From contig NZ_VTHJ01000011.1 in assembly GCF_008386495.1 (NCBI RefSeq), forward strand, positions 1 through 64,000: DNA of 64,000 bases, read 5' to 3'. Made by a program: the position numbers and the translations under genes. The notes under the pieces were generated by a model that saw only the letters and a list, made by a program, of their open reading frames with translations, did not search any database and was not told where the DNA came from. Positions 23,786 to 31,887 of this stretch are shown one piece after another. The first letter of the stretch is position 1; every line of letters starts with the position of its first letter. Source of the DNA: Streptomyces tailanensis (GTDB taxonomy: Bacteria > Actinomycetota > Actinomycetes > Streptomycetales > Streptomycetaceae).

Positions 23786-24562
23786 ATGCCGGGATACAGG
23801 AAGCTTGCTCGGATCGCTGTCGGGGGTCAGGCAACGATCCATCGTGGAATCGACGTGGATACAGGTCGGGAAGTCGCTCTCAAATATCTGACACCCGAAG
23901 GAAGTAAAAAGTCGAACCCAACCACGCTCGACAAGGAAAGAATTCGCTTTCTTCGTGAAGTCAGAGAACAGAGCCGCTTGAACCACGTCAACATAATGCC
24001 CGTCCTAGGATTTTCGGGGCGCGGGCAGAAGCCTTGGTATGCAATGCCACTCGCTAAGGCATCACTTCAGGATTTCCTTGATTCTGAGCGAAAAGAGGTC
24101 GACTGGTCCTTAAATGCGATCCATAAGGTAATTGACGGTATGGAGTATGCTCACACTGAAGGCGTAATACATCGAGACTTGAAGCCTAACAATGTCCTCC
24201 TACTTGAGGGCGAATGGGTGGTCTCAGATTTCGGTTTCTGCCGCAACGTAAACTCTGAGAGCTTGAGGATAACTGATGCTGAAAAGCTCGTCGGTACCCT
24301 GATCTACGCCGCGCCAGAGCAATATGATGACGCCCATGTAGTGACGGAAACGGCAGATATCTTCGCGATCGGCAAGATCCTCATTCACTGCCTTACCTGG
24401 AACATGCCTCCTCCTGGAGGGAACCGCCTTAACGAGATTCCCTCGGAATTCAAAACGACAGTACTTCGTTGTGTGGCGGAGGAGCCAGTTAACCGTTTCC
24501 AAAACTTGTCGGATCTTCGAACGTCGTTGATCTCCGCATTTGAAGATTACAAGAAAGGGTAG
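23786..24562 (+). CDS. Soluble Ser/Thr protein kinase, first gene of kinase/DUF262 pair
   Basis: A 258-residue single-domain kinase with all core elements: Gly loop IAVGGQATIHRG, ATP lysine in VALKYL, alphaC Glu in FLREVREQ, VIHRDLKPNN, VSDFGF, YAAPEQYDD and a final Arg in PVNRFQNL. There is no membrane helix and no PASTA or other sensor domain, unlike housekeeping PknB-type kinases. The ATG follows AGGGGTGGG. The IS701 right end is only 35 bases upstream, so the original promoter, or a longer N-terminus, may have been replaced. A/T-rich codons (AAA, AAT, TTT) contrast with the neighbours. Six bases separate it from the DUF262 gene. Confidence 0.9.
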   Translation: MPGYRKLARIAVGGQATIHRGIDVDTGREVALKYLTPEGSKKSNPTTLDKERIRFLREVREQSRLNHVNIMPVLGFSGRGQKPWYAMPLAKASLQDFLDSERKEVDWSLNAIHKVIDGMEYAHTEGVIHRDLKPNNVLLLEGEWVVSDFGFCRNVNSESLRITDAEKLVGTLIYAAPEQYDDAHVVTETADIFAIGKILIHCLTWNMPPPGGNRLNEIPSEFKTTVLRCVAEEPVNRFQNLSDLRTSLISAFEDYKKG

Positions 24563-24568
24563 AGCACC

Positions 24569-26299
24569 ATGTCGTCCATGTTCAAGGAGGACCCTGTATT
24601 CAAGGCTCTGCCTGAATCGACAGGCTCTCTAGTGGTGGCCATCAAAAAAGGATCGATAGCGCTACCAGACTTTCAACGAGATTTTGTATGGGAACCCAGG
24701 CGAACGGTTGAACTCCTCAAATCCATCATCTCTCGTTATCCTGCCGGCACCTTGCTTACTTGGGCGCAAAATGATGACGTAAGTTTCGGGTATAGGTATT
24801 TTGATGGCGTAAGTGGGCCAGAGCGGCGGCCAAATCGTCTGGTACTTGACGGGCAGCAACGGCTCACATCCATCTATCAAGCATTGACTGGAACCGGTGA
24901 CCACAAGTTCTTCATTCGAGTCTGGCCTTTCATCGATCGAGAGGCCGGATGCCTTCGGTCGCTCGATGACGTAGAGCTCGATGATGCAATCTTTGCGCAC
25001 GATTCTCGTGCTCGGTCACGATTCAATCCAAACGACATGGCCTGGCAGATCGACAACGCAACATTCCCCGTATCGGAGTACGATCGCCTACGTCCTTGGT
25101 TCAAGAAGCTGGCACGGGAGGTGGAGCCGGATCGCGATGCCGCAGATGAGCTTGAGGAGCTGTTGAATCAATTCCGTGACAGCTACCTTCAGCCGCTAGA
25201 ATCCTACGCTTTTCCTGTCGTAGACCTGCCGGCCAGTACGCCACTCGTCGCGGTCTGCAACATCTTTGAAACGTTGAACAGAACTGGCAAGGAGCTCACT
25301 CCTTTCGACCTTCTCACGGCCAAGTTTTATCCACTGGGCGTTCATATGCGCGACCTGTGGAATGACGCCTTGAACCGCTATCCGTTGATCAGCGAGTTCG
25401 GTGTAGATGCGTACGGTCTTCTCCAGGCGGTATCCTTGCGGGTACGCGGAACGGCGCAGCGGGCAGACGTCCTTAACAAGTTGACGGCCCAGGAAGTTCA
25501 TTCCCACTGGGATTCAACTGTCGGGGGCATGTCTGACGCCCTCGACTACCTGAAGAGCCAATGTGGTGCAGTGTCAAGCACCTGGCTTCCGTACAGCATG
25601 ATCCTCGTGCCCATGGCTGCGGTTTTTACAGAGATAACAGATTTGCGCTCAAAGGCGAGAATTGAAGCCCTGGAAAAACTGGGGCACTTCTATTGGTGCT
25701 CGGTTTTCTCTGAAAACTATGACCAAGGAGCAAATAGTCAGGCAGGCGCTGACTATCGCGCACTGCGCGACTGGCTCTTCACAGAAGAACCTGAGCGTGT
25801 TCCTGAGGCCGTCGAAAATTTCAACCTTGTGGATGCAGATCTCCTGTTGGCCCGCGCAAACAGGAAGGCACTTTTTCGCGGAGTCATGACCTTGCTGATT
25901 CGTGCCGGAGCAAAGGACTTCGAGTCTGCTCAGGCTGTTTCTAGTATCTCGGCGACGACCCCTGACCACATCCGAGTTTTCCCGAGGAAGTTCATCCAAG
26001 AATCCGCTTTTGAAGACGGAGAACTGCGCGATCCCGACCTCATTCTAAATCGAGTGTTGGTCAATAGAGGCATCAAGCGGGCAATTCGAGACCGTCACAT
26101 TGCGGACTACGTGGAAGCCGAAGATCCAGCCTCTCAGAAGAAACTTTCGGAGGTGCTTGAATCACACCTCATCGAAACTGGTGAAGGAGGCGGGTTGATG
26201 GGGCGAGCATATGAAGCATTCCTGCGGGAGCGGCTGAGTCTCCTCATTGATCTGATCGAAGACGCGACAGGTCGATCCATCGTCTATGAGTCCGAATAG
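24569..26299 (+). CDS. DUF262-HNH (GmrSD-like) protein
   Basis: A 576-residue protein of the GmrS/ParB-like DUF262 group. The N-terminal part has the typical PDFQRDFVWEP and LVLDGQQRLTS; the DGQQR motif binds or hydrolyses nucleotides in relatives such as GmrSD, BrxU and SspE. FETLNRTGKELTPFDLLTAK closes that domain. Toward the end, PDHIRVFPRKF (His ~466) followed by LILNRVLVNRGIKRAI resembles the HNH-type DUF1524 nuclease motif, though the usual later Asn reads as Lys. Relatives cut modified phage DNA. It is adjacent to and probably co-expressed with the kinase, and it shares the low-GC codon use. Confidence 0.85.
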   Translation: MSSMFKEDPVFKALPESTGSLVVAIKKGSIALPDFQRDFVWEPRRTVELLKSIISRYPAGTLLTWAQNDDVSFGYRYFDGVSGPERRPNRLVLDGQQRLTSIYQALTGTGDHKFFIRVWPFIDREAGCLRSLDDVELDDAIFAHDSRARSRFNPNDMAWQIDNATFPVSEYDRLRPWFKKLAREVEPDRDAADELEELLNQFRDSYLQPLESYAFPVVDLPASTPLVAVCNIFETLNRTGKELTPFDLLTAKFYPLGVHMRDLWNDALNRYPLISEFGVDAYGLLQAVSLRVRGTAQRADVLNKLTAQEVHSHWDSTVGGMSDALDYLKSQCGAVSSTWLPYSMILVPMAAVFTEITDLRSKARIEALEKLGHFYWCSVFSENYDQGANSQAGADYRALRDWLFTEEPERVPEAVENFNLVDADLLLARANRKALFRGVMTLLIRAGAKDFESAQAVSSISATTPDHIRVFPRKFIQESAFEDGELRDPDLILNRVLVNRGIKRAIRDRHIADYVEAEDPASQKKLSEVLESHLIETGEGGGLMGRAYEAFLRERLSLLIDLIEDATGRSIVYESE

Positions 26300-26622
26300 G
26301 CGCCCGATTGGGTAAGTAACCCGTTGCGAATCGGTCCGTCACTCACCCCTGGGTTAGTAAATTCTGGTTGGTCTGATGCAGATTGGCCCCCGATCACGGC
26401 GTCGGCTGGGGAAGTGGCTCCCACACCGACACCTTAAATCCACCCAATCACCCGTTCGATTCCAGCGAGGCCACACTCGACTGGACTTGATCACTTACGT
26501 CAAACAAGCAGCGATTTCGATCGGTTGCAGCGCGTGATGTTGCTGAACCTGACCGCCCATGCCCCAGTGTCAGTGCCCTCTGTTACACATGAGGCAACTG
26601 TCCGACTGAGCGGGGGAACCAA
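26300..26622. other. Intergenic gap between DUF262 and helicase genes
   Basis: No gene is supported here. The stretch has many stops in all frames, and its composition rises back toward that of the chromosome. It probably holds the helicase promoter. A GGGGGAA ribosome site sits at its end. No terminator hairpin was found after the DUF262 gene, so read-through is possible. Confidence 0.5.
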
Positions 26623-29600
26623 GTGACCAAGCTGGTAGAGCCTTCACAGCCCGATGCAGGCCTCTACGAGCAGCTCATTACGCTGCGCCTCCAGCAGCAG
26701 TTGAAGGAGCTCGCCGACCTCGGATGGCATCCCGTGAGTGACGCGGTCGGGCTGGAGTCCGTCCCTCATGTCCTGGCGAGGCATGTTGCAGGAACGGTCC
26801 GGCATGTCTTGCAGAACCTTCCGGCCGAGGAGCGCGTCTACGCGGCGAACCACATCCTGGAGTCCATCAGCACCTTGAAAGGTGCACAGGAGTGGGTGGA
26901 TCTCGTGGCCGAAGGGCCCCGACAGCTTCTCGCCCTGACTCGGCAAGAAGCCCCAGGCGTCTTTGCAGTGAGGCCGGGCATCCCGCTCTCCGATACGGCG
27001 CTCATCACCAACTCGCCGGAGGATCCAAGCCTCGGCTTTGAACTGCGCGCCGAGCTCGCCACCGCTGACAGTGTCGACCTTCTCTGCGCCTTCGTGAAGT
27101 GGCACGGGCTGCGAATCATTGAGCAGTCTCTGAAGGCGGCCCACGAGCGGAACGTGCCGATACGGGTCATCACCACGACTTACATTGGCGCCACCGAGCG
27201 GCGCGCGCTGGACCGGCTGGTCGAGAAATTCAACGCCCAAGTCAAGGTCAACTACGAGACCCGATCAACGCGGTTGCACGCAAAGGCTTGGCTCTTCCGC
27301 CGCCAGAGCGGCTACGACACGGCTTACGTCGGCAGTTCCAATCTGTCCAAGGCCGCGCTTCTCGATGGTCTGGAGTGGAACGTCCGCCTCTCCTCCGTCG
27401 CCACTCCCGACGTGCTGCGAAAGTTCGATGCCACCTTTGAGGCCTACTGGAGCGATCCTTCCTTCGAGACGTACGACCCAGAAGCTGACGGAGGACGACT
27501 CCAGGAAGCCCTGGCCATCGCGGGCGGTATGTCGTCATCAAGCGCCACCGACCGCGGGATCACATTGTCCGGTCTCGAAGTACGACCGTATCCGCATCAG
27601 CGCGACATGCTGGAGCGACTGGAGGTCGAGCGGGAGGTGCATGGCCGGGATCGGAATCTACTCGTTGCGGCGACCGGTACCGGCAAGACCGTCATGGCCG
27701 CACTTGACTACAAGCAACTACGGAAGAAGCACGGTCGTGATCTGCGACTGCTGTTTGTCGCGCACCGCAAAGAAATCCTGCAACAGTCCATGCGGACCTA
27801 CCAGGACGTGCTGGTGGATCCCAACTTTGGCGAGCCCTTCCACAGCGGGGACATCCCAGAGCGCTGGACGCATGTGTTCGCCAGCGTCCAGTCCCTCAAT
27901 TCCAGAGCGCTCGATCGTCTCCCCCCTGATCACTTCGATGTGATCGTGATCGACGAGTTCCATCATGGAACTTCGCCAACATATCGGAAGATCGTCGATC
28001 ACTTCCAGCCGTTGGAGCTGCTCGGACTCACTGCGACCCCTGAGCGCATGGACGGGAAGAACATCCAGGGCGAGTACTTCGATGGCCGGATCGCTGCCGA
28101 GATGCGCCTGTGGGAGGCCTTGGAGAATGAACTCCTCAGCCCCTTCCACTACTTCGGCATCAGCGACAACACCGACCTCAGCACGGTGGAGTGGAAGCGC
28201 GGGGCGTATGACGCCAACGCTTTGAGTGACGTCCTGTCGAGCAATGTCAGGCGAGCACGGCTGGTCGTAAAGGCCGTTGAGGAGAAGGTTGCCGAGCCTG
28301 GGACCATGCGAGCACTGGGCTTCTGCGTATCGGTCGCGCACGCACATTTTATGGCGGAGGTCTTCCGAACCGCCGGCCTCAATGCCATCGCGCTGTCCGG
28401 CGAGACCCCTGCAGAGCAGCGCAAGCAGGCACTAGCCGACCTACGTTCCGGAGCACTCCAGGTGATCTTCTCGGTCGACCTCCTAAACGAGGGCCTCGAC
28501 ATACCCGATGTAGACACCTTGCTGCTCCTTCGCCCTACCTCCAGCGCCACGGTGTTCCTGCAACAACTCGGCCGCGGGCTCCGTCGCACTGAGGACAAAG
28601 CGGTTCTCACTGTCCTCGACTTCATCGGGCAGCACCGCAAGGAGTTCCGCTTCGAGAACCAGTTCCGGGCGCTAACCAACCTGACCCGCAAGCGGCTGCT
28701 GGACAACATCGATCGCGACTTCCCTCAGCTGCCGTCCGGCTGCGAGATCATCCTTGAGGAGAAGGCGAAGAAAGCCATCATCGCCAACATCAAGGAGCAG
28801 ATCGGCGTTAATGTCACGGCACTGGCTCGCGAAGTTGCTGACTACGCCGAGCCAAGACTCAGCCGCTATCTGGAGGAGAGCGGTCGTGAGCTCAAGGAGC
28901 TCTACCGAGGCAACGGGAACTCCTGGACTGGGCTGCTCCGCCGCTCAGGACTCCTCAAGGGTGAGGCTCCCGAGGGCGAAGCAGCCCTCCTCAAGCGCGT
29001 CTCGCCCTTCCTTCACGTGGACGACCCGCTGCGAGTGGCCGCCTACACAAAGGTGTTGGAGGATGACGCGCCCGCCTACAGCGAGCTCGATGAGCAGGGA
29101 CAGGCCTACGCCCGCATGCTCTTCTTCCAGCTGTGGCCCCTCGGTGGCGTAACACGCAAGGGATTCACGAGCTACGACGCTGGGTTCACCACGTTGCGCA
29201 AGCACCACGCGCTGCGCGGCGAATTGCGGCAGGTGCTGGAATACAACCTGGCCCACACCGAGCACGTCCCGATCCCACTTGCTGGGATAGGCGGAAAGGC
29301 CGGAATCCCGCTGACAGTGCATGCCTCCTACACCCGCGAGGAGATCCTGCCCGCTCTTGGGCAGTCCGCCATTGGCGGCTTCATGCCAGGGGATTTCCGC
29401 GAGGGGGTGAAGTGGTGCGAGTCGATCAAGACAGACGCTCTGCTGATCACCTTGGAGAAGGACGAGAAGGACTTCTCCCCGCAGACTCGCTACCACGACT
29501 ATGCAAAGAGTGAGACCCAATTCCACTGGGAATCCCAGAACCAGACCTCGGAAACTTCCCCCACTGGCCGGCGCTACCAACATCACGTAGCTGAGGGCAG

Positions 29601-29784
29601 CCACGTACTGCTCTTCGTCCGGCGCTACAAGAGCACCGACATCGGCGGCGCGCAGCCGTGGATGCTGCTTGGCCCTGCCGAGTACGACGGCCATAGGGGC
29701 AGCAAGCCCATGGCGATCAACTGGCGGCTGAAGCATAAGATCCCGGCAGATGTCTGGACGTACTCGACGATCAAGGCTGGGTGA
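26623..29784 (+). CDS. PLD-domain SF2 helicase with DUF3427
   Basis: A 1053-residue fusion. An N-terminal helical part leads to a phospholipase-D-type nuclease module with one HKD motif (RLHAKAWLFRR ~217, then VGSSNLSKAAL). The SF2 helicase follows: Walker A AATGTGKTVMAAL (~350), DEFH box VIVIDEFHHG (~443), LGLTATPER, and motif VI QQLGRGLRR (~647). The last ~320 residues are DUF3427. The GTG start follows GGGGGAA. Such fusions are frequent in defence islands and probably restrict foreign DNA; the target is unknown. Codon use is closer to the chromosome than in the two genes upstream. Confidence 0.9.
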   Translation: MTKLVEPSQPDAGLYEQLITLRLQQQLKELADLGWHPVSDAVGLESVPHVLARHVAGTVRHVLQNLPAEERVYAANHILESISTLKGAQEWVDLVAEGPRQLLALTRQEAPGVFAVRPGIPLSDTALITNSPEDPSLGFELRAELATADSVDLLCAFVKWHGLRIIEQSLKAAHERNVPIRVITTTYIGATERRALDRLVEKFNAQVKVNYETRSTRLHAKAWLFRRQSGYDTAYVGSSNLSKAALLDGLEWNVRLSSVATPDVLRKFDATFEAYWSDPSFETYDPEADGGRLQEALAIAGGMSSSSATDRGITLSGLEVRPYPHQRDMLERLEVEREVHGRDRNLLVAATGTGKTVMAALDYKQLRKKHGRDLRLLFVAHRKEILQQSMRTYQDVLVDPNFGEPFHSGDIPERWTHVFASVQSLNSRALDRLPPDHFDVIVIDEFHHGTSPTYRKIVDHFQPLELLGLTATPERMDGKNIQGEYFDGRIAAEMRLWEALENELLSPFHYFGISDNTDLSTVEWKRGAYDANALSDVLSSNVRRARLVVKAVEEKVAEPGTMRALGFCVSVAHAHFMAEVFRTAGLNAIALSGETPAEQRKQALADLRSGALQVIFSVDLLNEGLDIPDVDTLLLLRPTSSATVFLQQLGRGLRRTEDKAVLTVLDFIGQHRKEFRFENQFRALTNLTRKRLLDNIDRDFPQLPSGCEIILEEKAKKAIIANIKEQIGVNVTALAREVADYAEPRLSRYLEESGRELKELYRGNGNSWTGLLRRSGLLKGEAPEGEAALLKRVSPFLHVDDPLRVAAYTKVLEDDAPAYSELDEQGQAYARMLFFQLWPLGGVTRKGFTSYDAGFTTLRKHHALRGELRQVLEYNLAHTEHVPIPLAGIGGKAGIPLTVHASYTREEILPALGQSAIGGFMPGDFREGVKWCESIKTDALLITLEKDEKDFSPQTRYHDYAKSETQFHWESQNQTSETSPTGRRYQHHVAEGSHVLLFVRRYKSTDIGGAQPWMLLGPAEYDGHRGSKPMAINWRLKHKIPADVWTYSTIKAG

Positions 29785-29791
29785 CGGCCCT

Positions 29792-30433
29792 TCACAGCTC
29801 TCCCACACCTCCGAACTCGGCCTCGAAATGGGTCTGGGCACGGTCGAGGACCTCATCCCCGTCACAGCCATGCGCCCGGAGCCAGTGGAGGAAGTCCGTA
29901 ATGACATCGATCACCGCCTCCTCGGCAACGGTCGTGCTCAGTCGGCCCGTCTCGGAACCACGAGGCAGCTTGGTCGCAGCGTAGAGGCCGAGTAGCGCTT
30001 CGGCTCGCGTCACGCCCGGACTTCCGACGTGACCGGTCGGTGAGGCGAGGCTCGTTGCCAGCTCGCACCAGGTCACCTTCCGGTCGTCACGGAGCTGAAC
30101 GCCCCAACGGTCGGCGATAGCGTCGATCAGAGCCATACCTCGTCCGCCCTCGGCATCGGAATCCGCGGCCATGAGGGTCGGCAGGGCACGTGTGTCGGGG
30201 TCGTGGACCTCGATGCGCAGGTACGTCCCGCTCATGGAGACAGCGAGGGTCACCGGGGTGCCGTTGCCGACATGCGTGATCACGTTGGACACGAGCTCGC
30301 TCACGCAGAGTTGGGCCGCGTCGGAGACCTCGTGCAGGCCCCAAACTCCCAGATGAAGTCGCATGATGCGTCGCAGGGCGGCCACTTCCTCGGGTTCGGC
30401 TGTGAAGGCCAAGTCCCACGGCTTTCGTGACAT
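29792..30433 (-). CDS. ATP-binding anti-sigma-factor-like protein (HATPase)
   Basis: A 213-residue protein with the histidine-kinase-type ATPase fold of RsbW/SpoIIAB relatives. The N-box is CVSELVSNVITHV, and the G-box appears in EGGRGMALIDAIADRWG. A C-terminal helical extension of ~75 residues is unusual for the short anti-sigma form. The ATG at 30433 (AGGAAGCGTGC before it) is preferred over the upstream frame. It is divergent from the HTH/DUF397 pair; this trio is a common and multiplied Streptomyces developmental-type regulatory set (WhiJ/AbaA-like). Confidence 0.88.
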   Translation of the reverse strand: MSRKPWDLAFTAEPEEVAALRRIMRLHLGVWGLHEVSDAAQLCVSELVSNVITHVGNGTPVTLAVSMSGTYLRIEVHDPDTRALPTLMAADSDAEGGRGMALIDAIADRWGVQLRDDRKVTWCELATSLASPTGHVGSPGVTRAEALLGLYAATKLPRGSETGRLSTTVAEEAVIDVITDFLHWLRAHGCDGDEVLDRAQTHFEAEFGGVGEL

Positions 30434-30674
30434 GCACGCTTCCTGAATCACAGGGGCCTCTCTCTCGTCGCACGTCTCGCCTCTCCGACCTCACACCATC
30501 AGCGGAGCGTGACGTGCACTCACGGTGAGTCGCACTGCTGGTAAGAATGACGCCGGCACATCCCGAGATGCAATGTGCACAGCGGGATTCCCACTTCTGA
30601 GTGATTGGCAGGCACACCCCCTTGGCGTGAGACTGAACGCCGGTTATTCGACGGGTCGTTGACAAGGGGTTGAG

Positions 30675-31523
30675 ATGGCCGGTTCACCGACGGCGCGGCG
30701 TCGTCGTCTCTCGATCGAGCTGAAGAAGCTGCGCGAGACGAGCGGGTTCACCTGCGCCCAGGTCGGCGAGGCGCTGGACTGGAGCGGCTCGAAGGTCAAC
30801 CGGATGGAGACGGGGAGTGGCCGGGTCCAGCCGTCCGACATCGATGCCTTGTGCCGCTTCTACAGCACGAGTGACGAGCTGCGTGAATTCCTCAAGTCGC
30901 TGGCCCGACAGGCCAAGACGCGCGGTTGGTGGCAGGTGCACGGCGCGGGTGTTCCCGAGTGGTTCAACATCTACATCGGCCTGGAGCAGGACGCCTCGAC
31001 GCTCCGCCAGTACCAGTGCGAGTTGCTGCCCGGCCTCATGCAGATCGAGGGGTACGCCCGCGAACTCCACACGACAGGCGCGCACATGTCGGCCCAGGAC
31101 ATCGACAGAGCCGTACGTGTTCGTATGGAACGCCAGACCATGTTGACGCGGGACGACGCACCTGATGCCTGGTTCATCGTGAACGAGGGTGCGCTGCGCA
31201 ACGTCATCGGGGATCGGGCCCTTATGCGCATCCAGCTTGAACGTCTCCTGGAGTCGGCCGAACTACCGGCCGTCACCCTCCAGGTCCTCCCCTTCGACTC
31301 GGGTACCTGCCCGGCCACGGGCTCGTTCACGATGCTCGGCTTCCCCGCCCCTGAAGACCCGGACCTGGTGTATCGGGACGGCATCACTGATGCCGTTTAC
31401 TTGGAAGGCGAGCATCATGTTCGTGAGTACACCAGGGCGTTCGACGGCTTGCGAGCCGCGGCCCTGAGTCCTCAGCGTTCCGTCCAGTTGATCAAATCCG
31501 TCCTAAAGGATTTCACAGGGTGA
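30675..31523 (+). CDS. Scr1-family helix-turn-helix regulator (XRE + DUF5753)
   Basis: A 282-residue DNA-binding protein. The XRE helix-turn-helix covers about residues 10-65 (ELKKLRETSGFTCAQVGEAL, DWSGSKVNRMETG). The rest is the DUF5753/Scr1 domain (VPEWFNIYIGLEQDASTLRQ, LLPGLMQIEGYAREL, LQVLPFDSGTCPATGSFTML). Its stop overlaps the GTG of the DUF397 gene by four bases. Paralogues such as WhiJ repress development until relieved by their small DUF397 partner. Confidence 0.92.
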   Translation: MAGSPTARRRRLSIELKKLRETSGFTCAQVGEALDWSGSKVNRMETGSGRVQPSDIDALCRFYSTSDELREFLKSLARQAKTRGWWQVHGAGVPEWFNIYIGLEQDASTLRQYQCELLPGLMQIEGYARELHTTGAHMSAQDIDRAVRVRMERQTMLTRDDAPDAWFIVNEGALRNVIGDRALMRIQLERLLESAELPAVTLQVLPFDSGTCPATGSFTMLGFPAPEDPDLVYRDGITDAVYLEGEHHVREYTRAFDGLRAAALSPQRSVQLIKSVLKDFTG

Positions 31524-31729
31524 GCAGGGCAGCGTCCAGCGACAACAACCGTCCGACGTGGTTCACGTCGTCGTACAGCAATGGCGCCGGAGGCGAGTGC
31601 GTCGAGTGTGCGATAACCCGTGACCATGCTCTCGTGCGCGACTCCAAGTCGCTTGGAGGCCCTGTACTCGCTCTTGGGAGCAGCTCATGGCAAGCCTTCA
31701 TCCGGACCTTGGTGGCCGAGGGTGACTGA
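31520..31729 (+). CDS. DUF397 protein, partner of Scr1-type regulator
   Basis: A 69-residue protein with the family signature WFTSSYSNGAGGECVECA, followed by VRDSKSLGGPVLAL and WQAFI. It starts at a GTG overlapping the regulator stop (GTGA), so the two are translationally coupled. DUF397 proteins antagonise or modify the linked HTH protein. Confidence 0.9.
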   Translation: MSRAASSDNNRPTWFTSSYSNGAGGECVECAITRDHALVRDSKSLGGPVLALGSSSWQAFIRTLVAEGD

Positions 31730-31887
31730 GGCACGCAACCTCATACGGCGGAGCGAAAGCTCGTAGAAGTTCGGGCAAGACAGCTGGCATACAGGGACGG
31801 CCCGCCGCAAGCCTGTAGCACCGACAGGACCTCCACCCGTACGAAGACGATCGGCTTCGGCGCGGTGCAGACCGTCTCGACGCCTTC

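Noticed and set aside
26300..29784. Kinase, DUF262 and helicase genes as a single three-gene operon
   Set aside because: A 323-base gap and a clear change in codon use separate the helicase from the pair, so a common transcript is not supported by sequence alone.
30684..31085. Open frames opposite the Scr1-type regulator
   Set aside because: They have no start signal or family resemblance and are fully explained by the coding strand.
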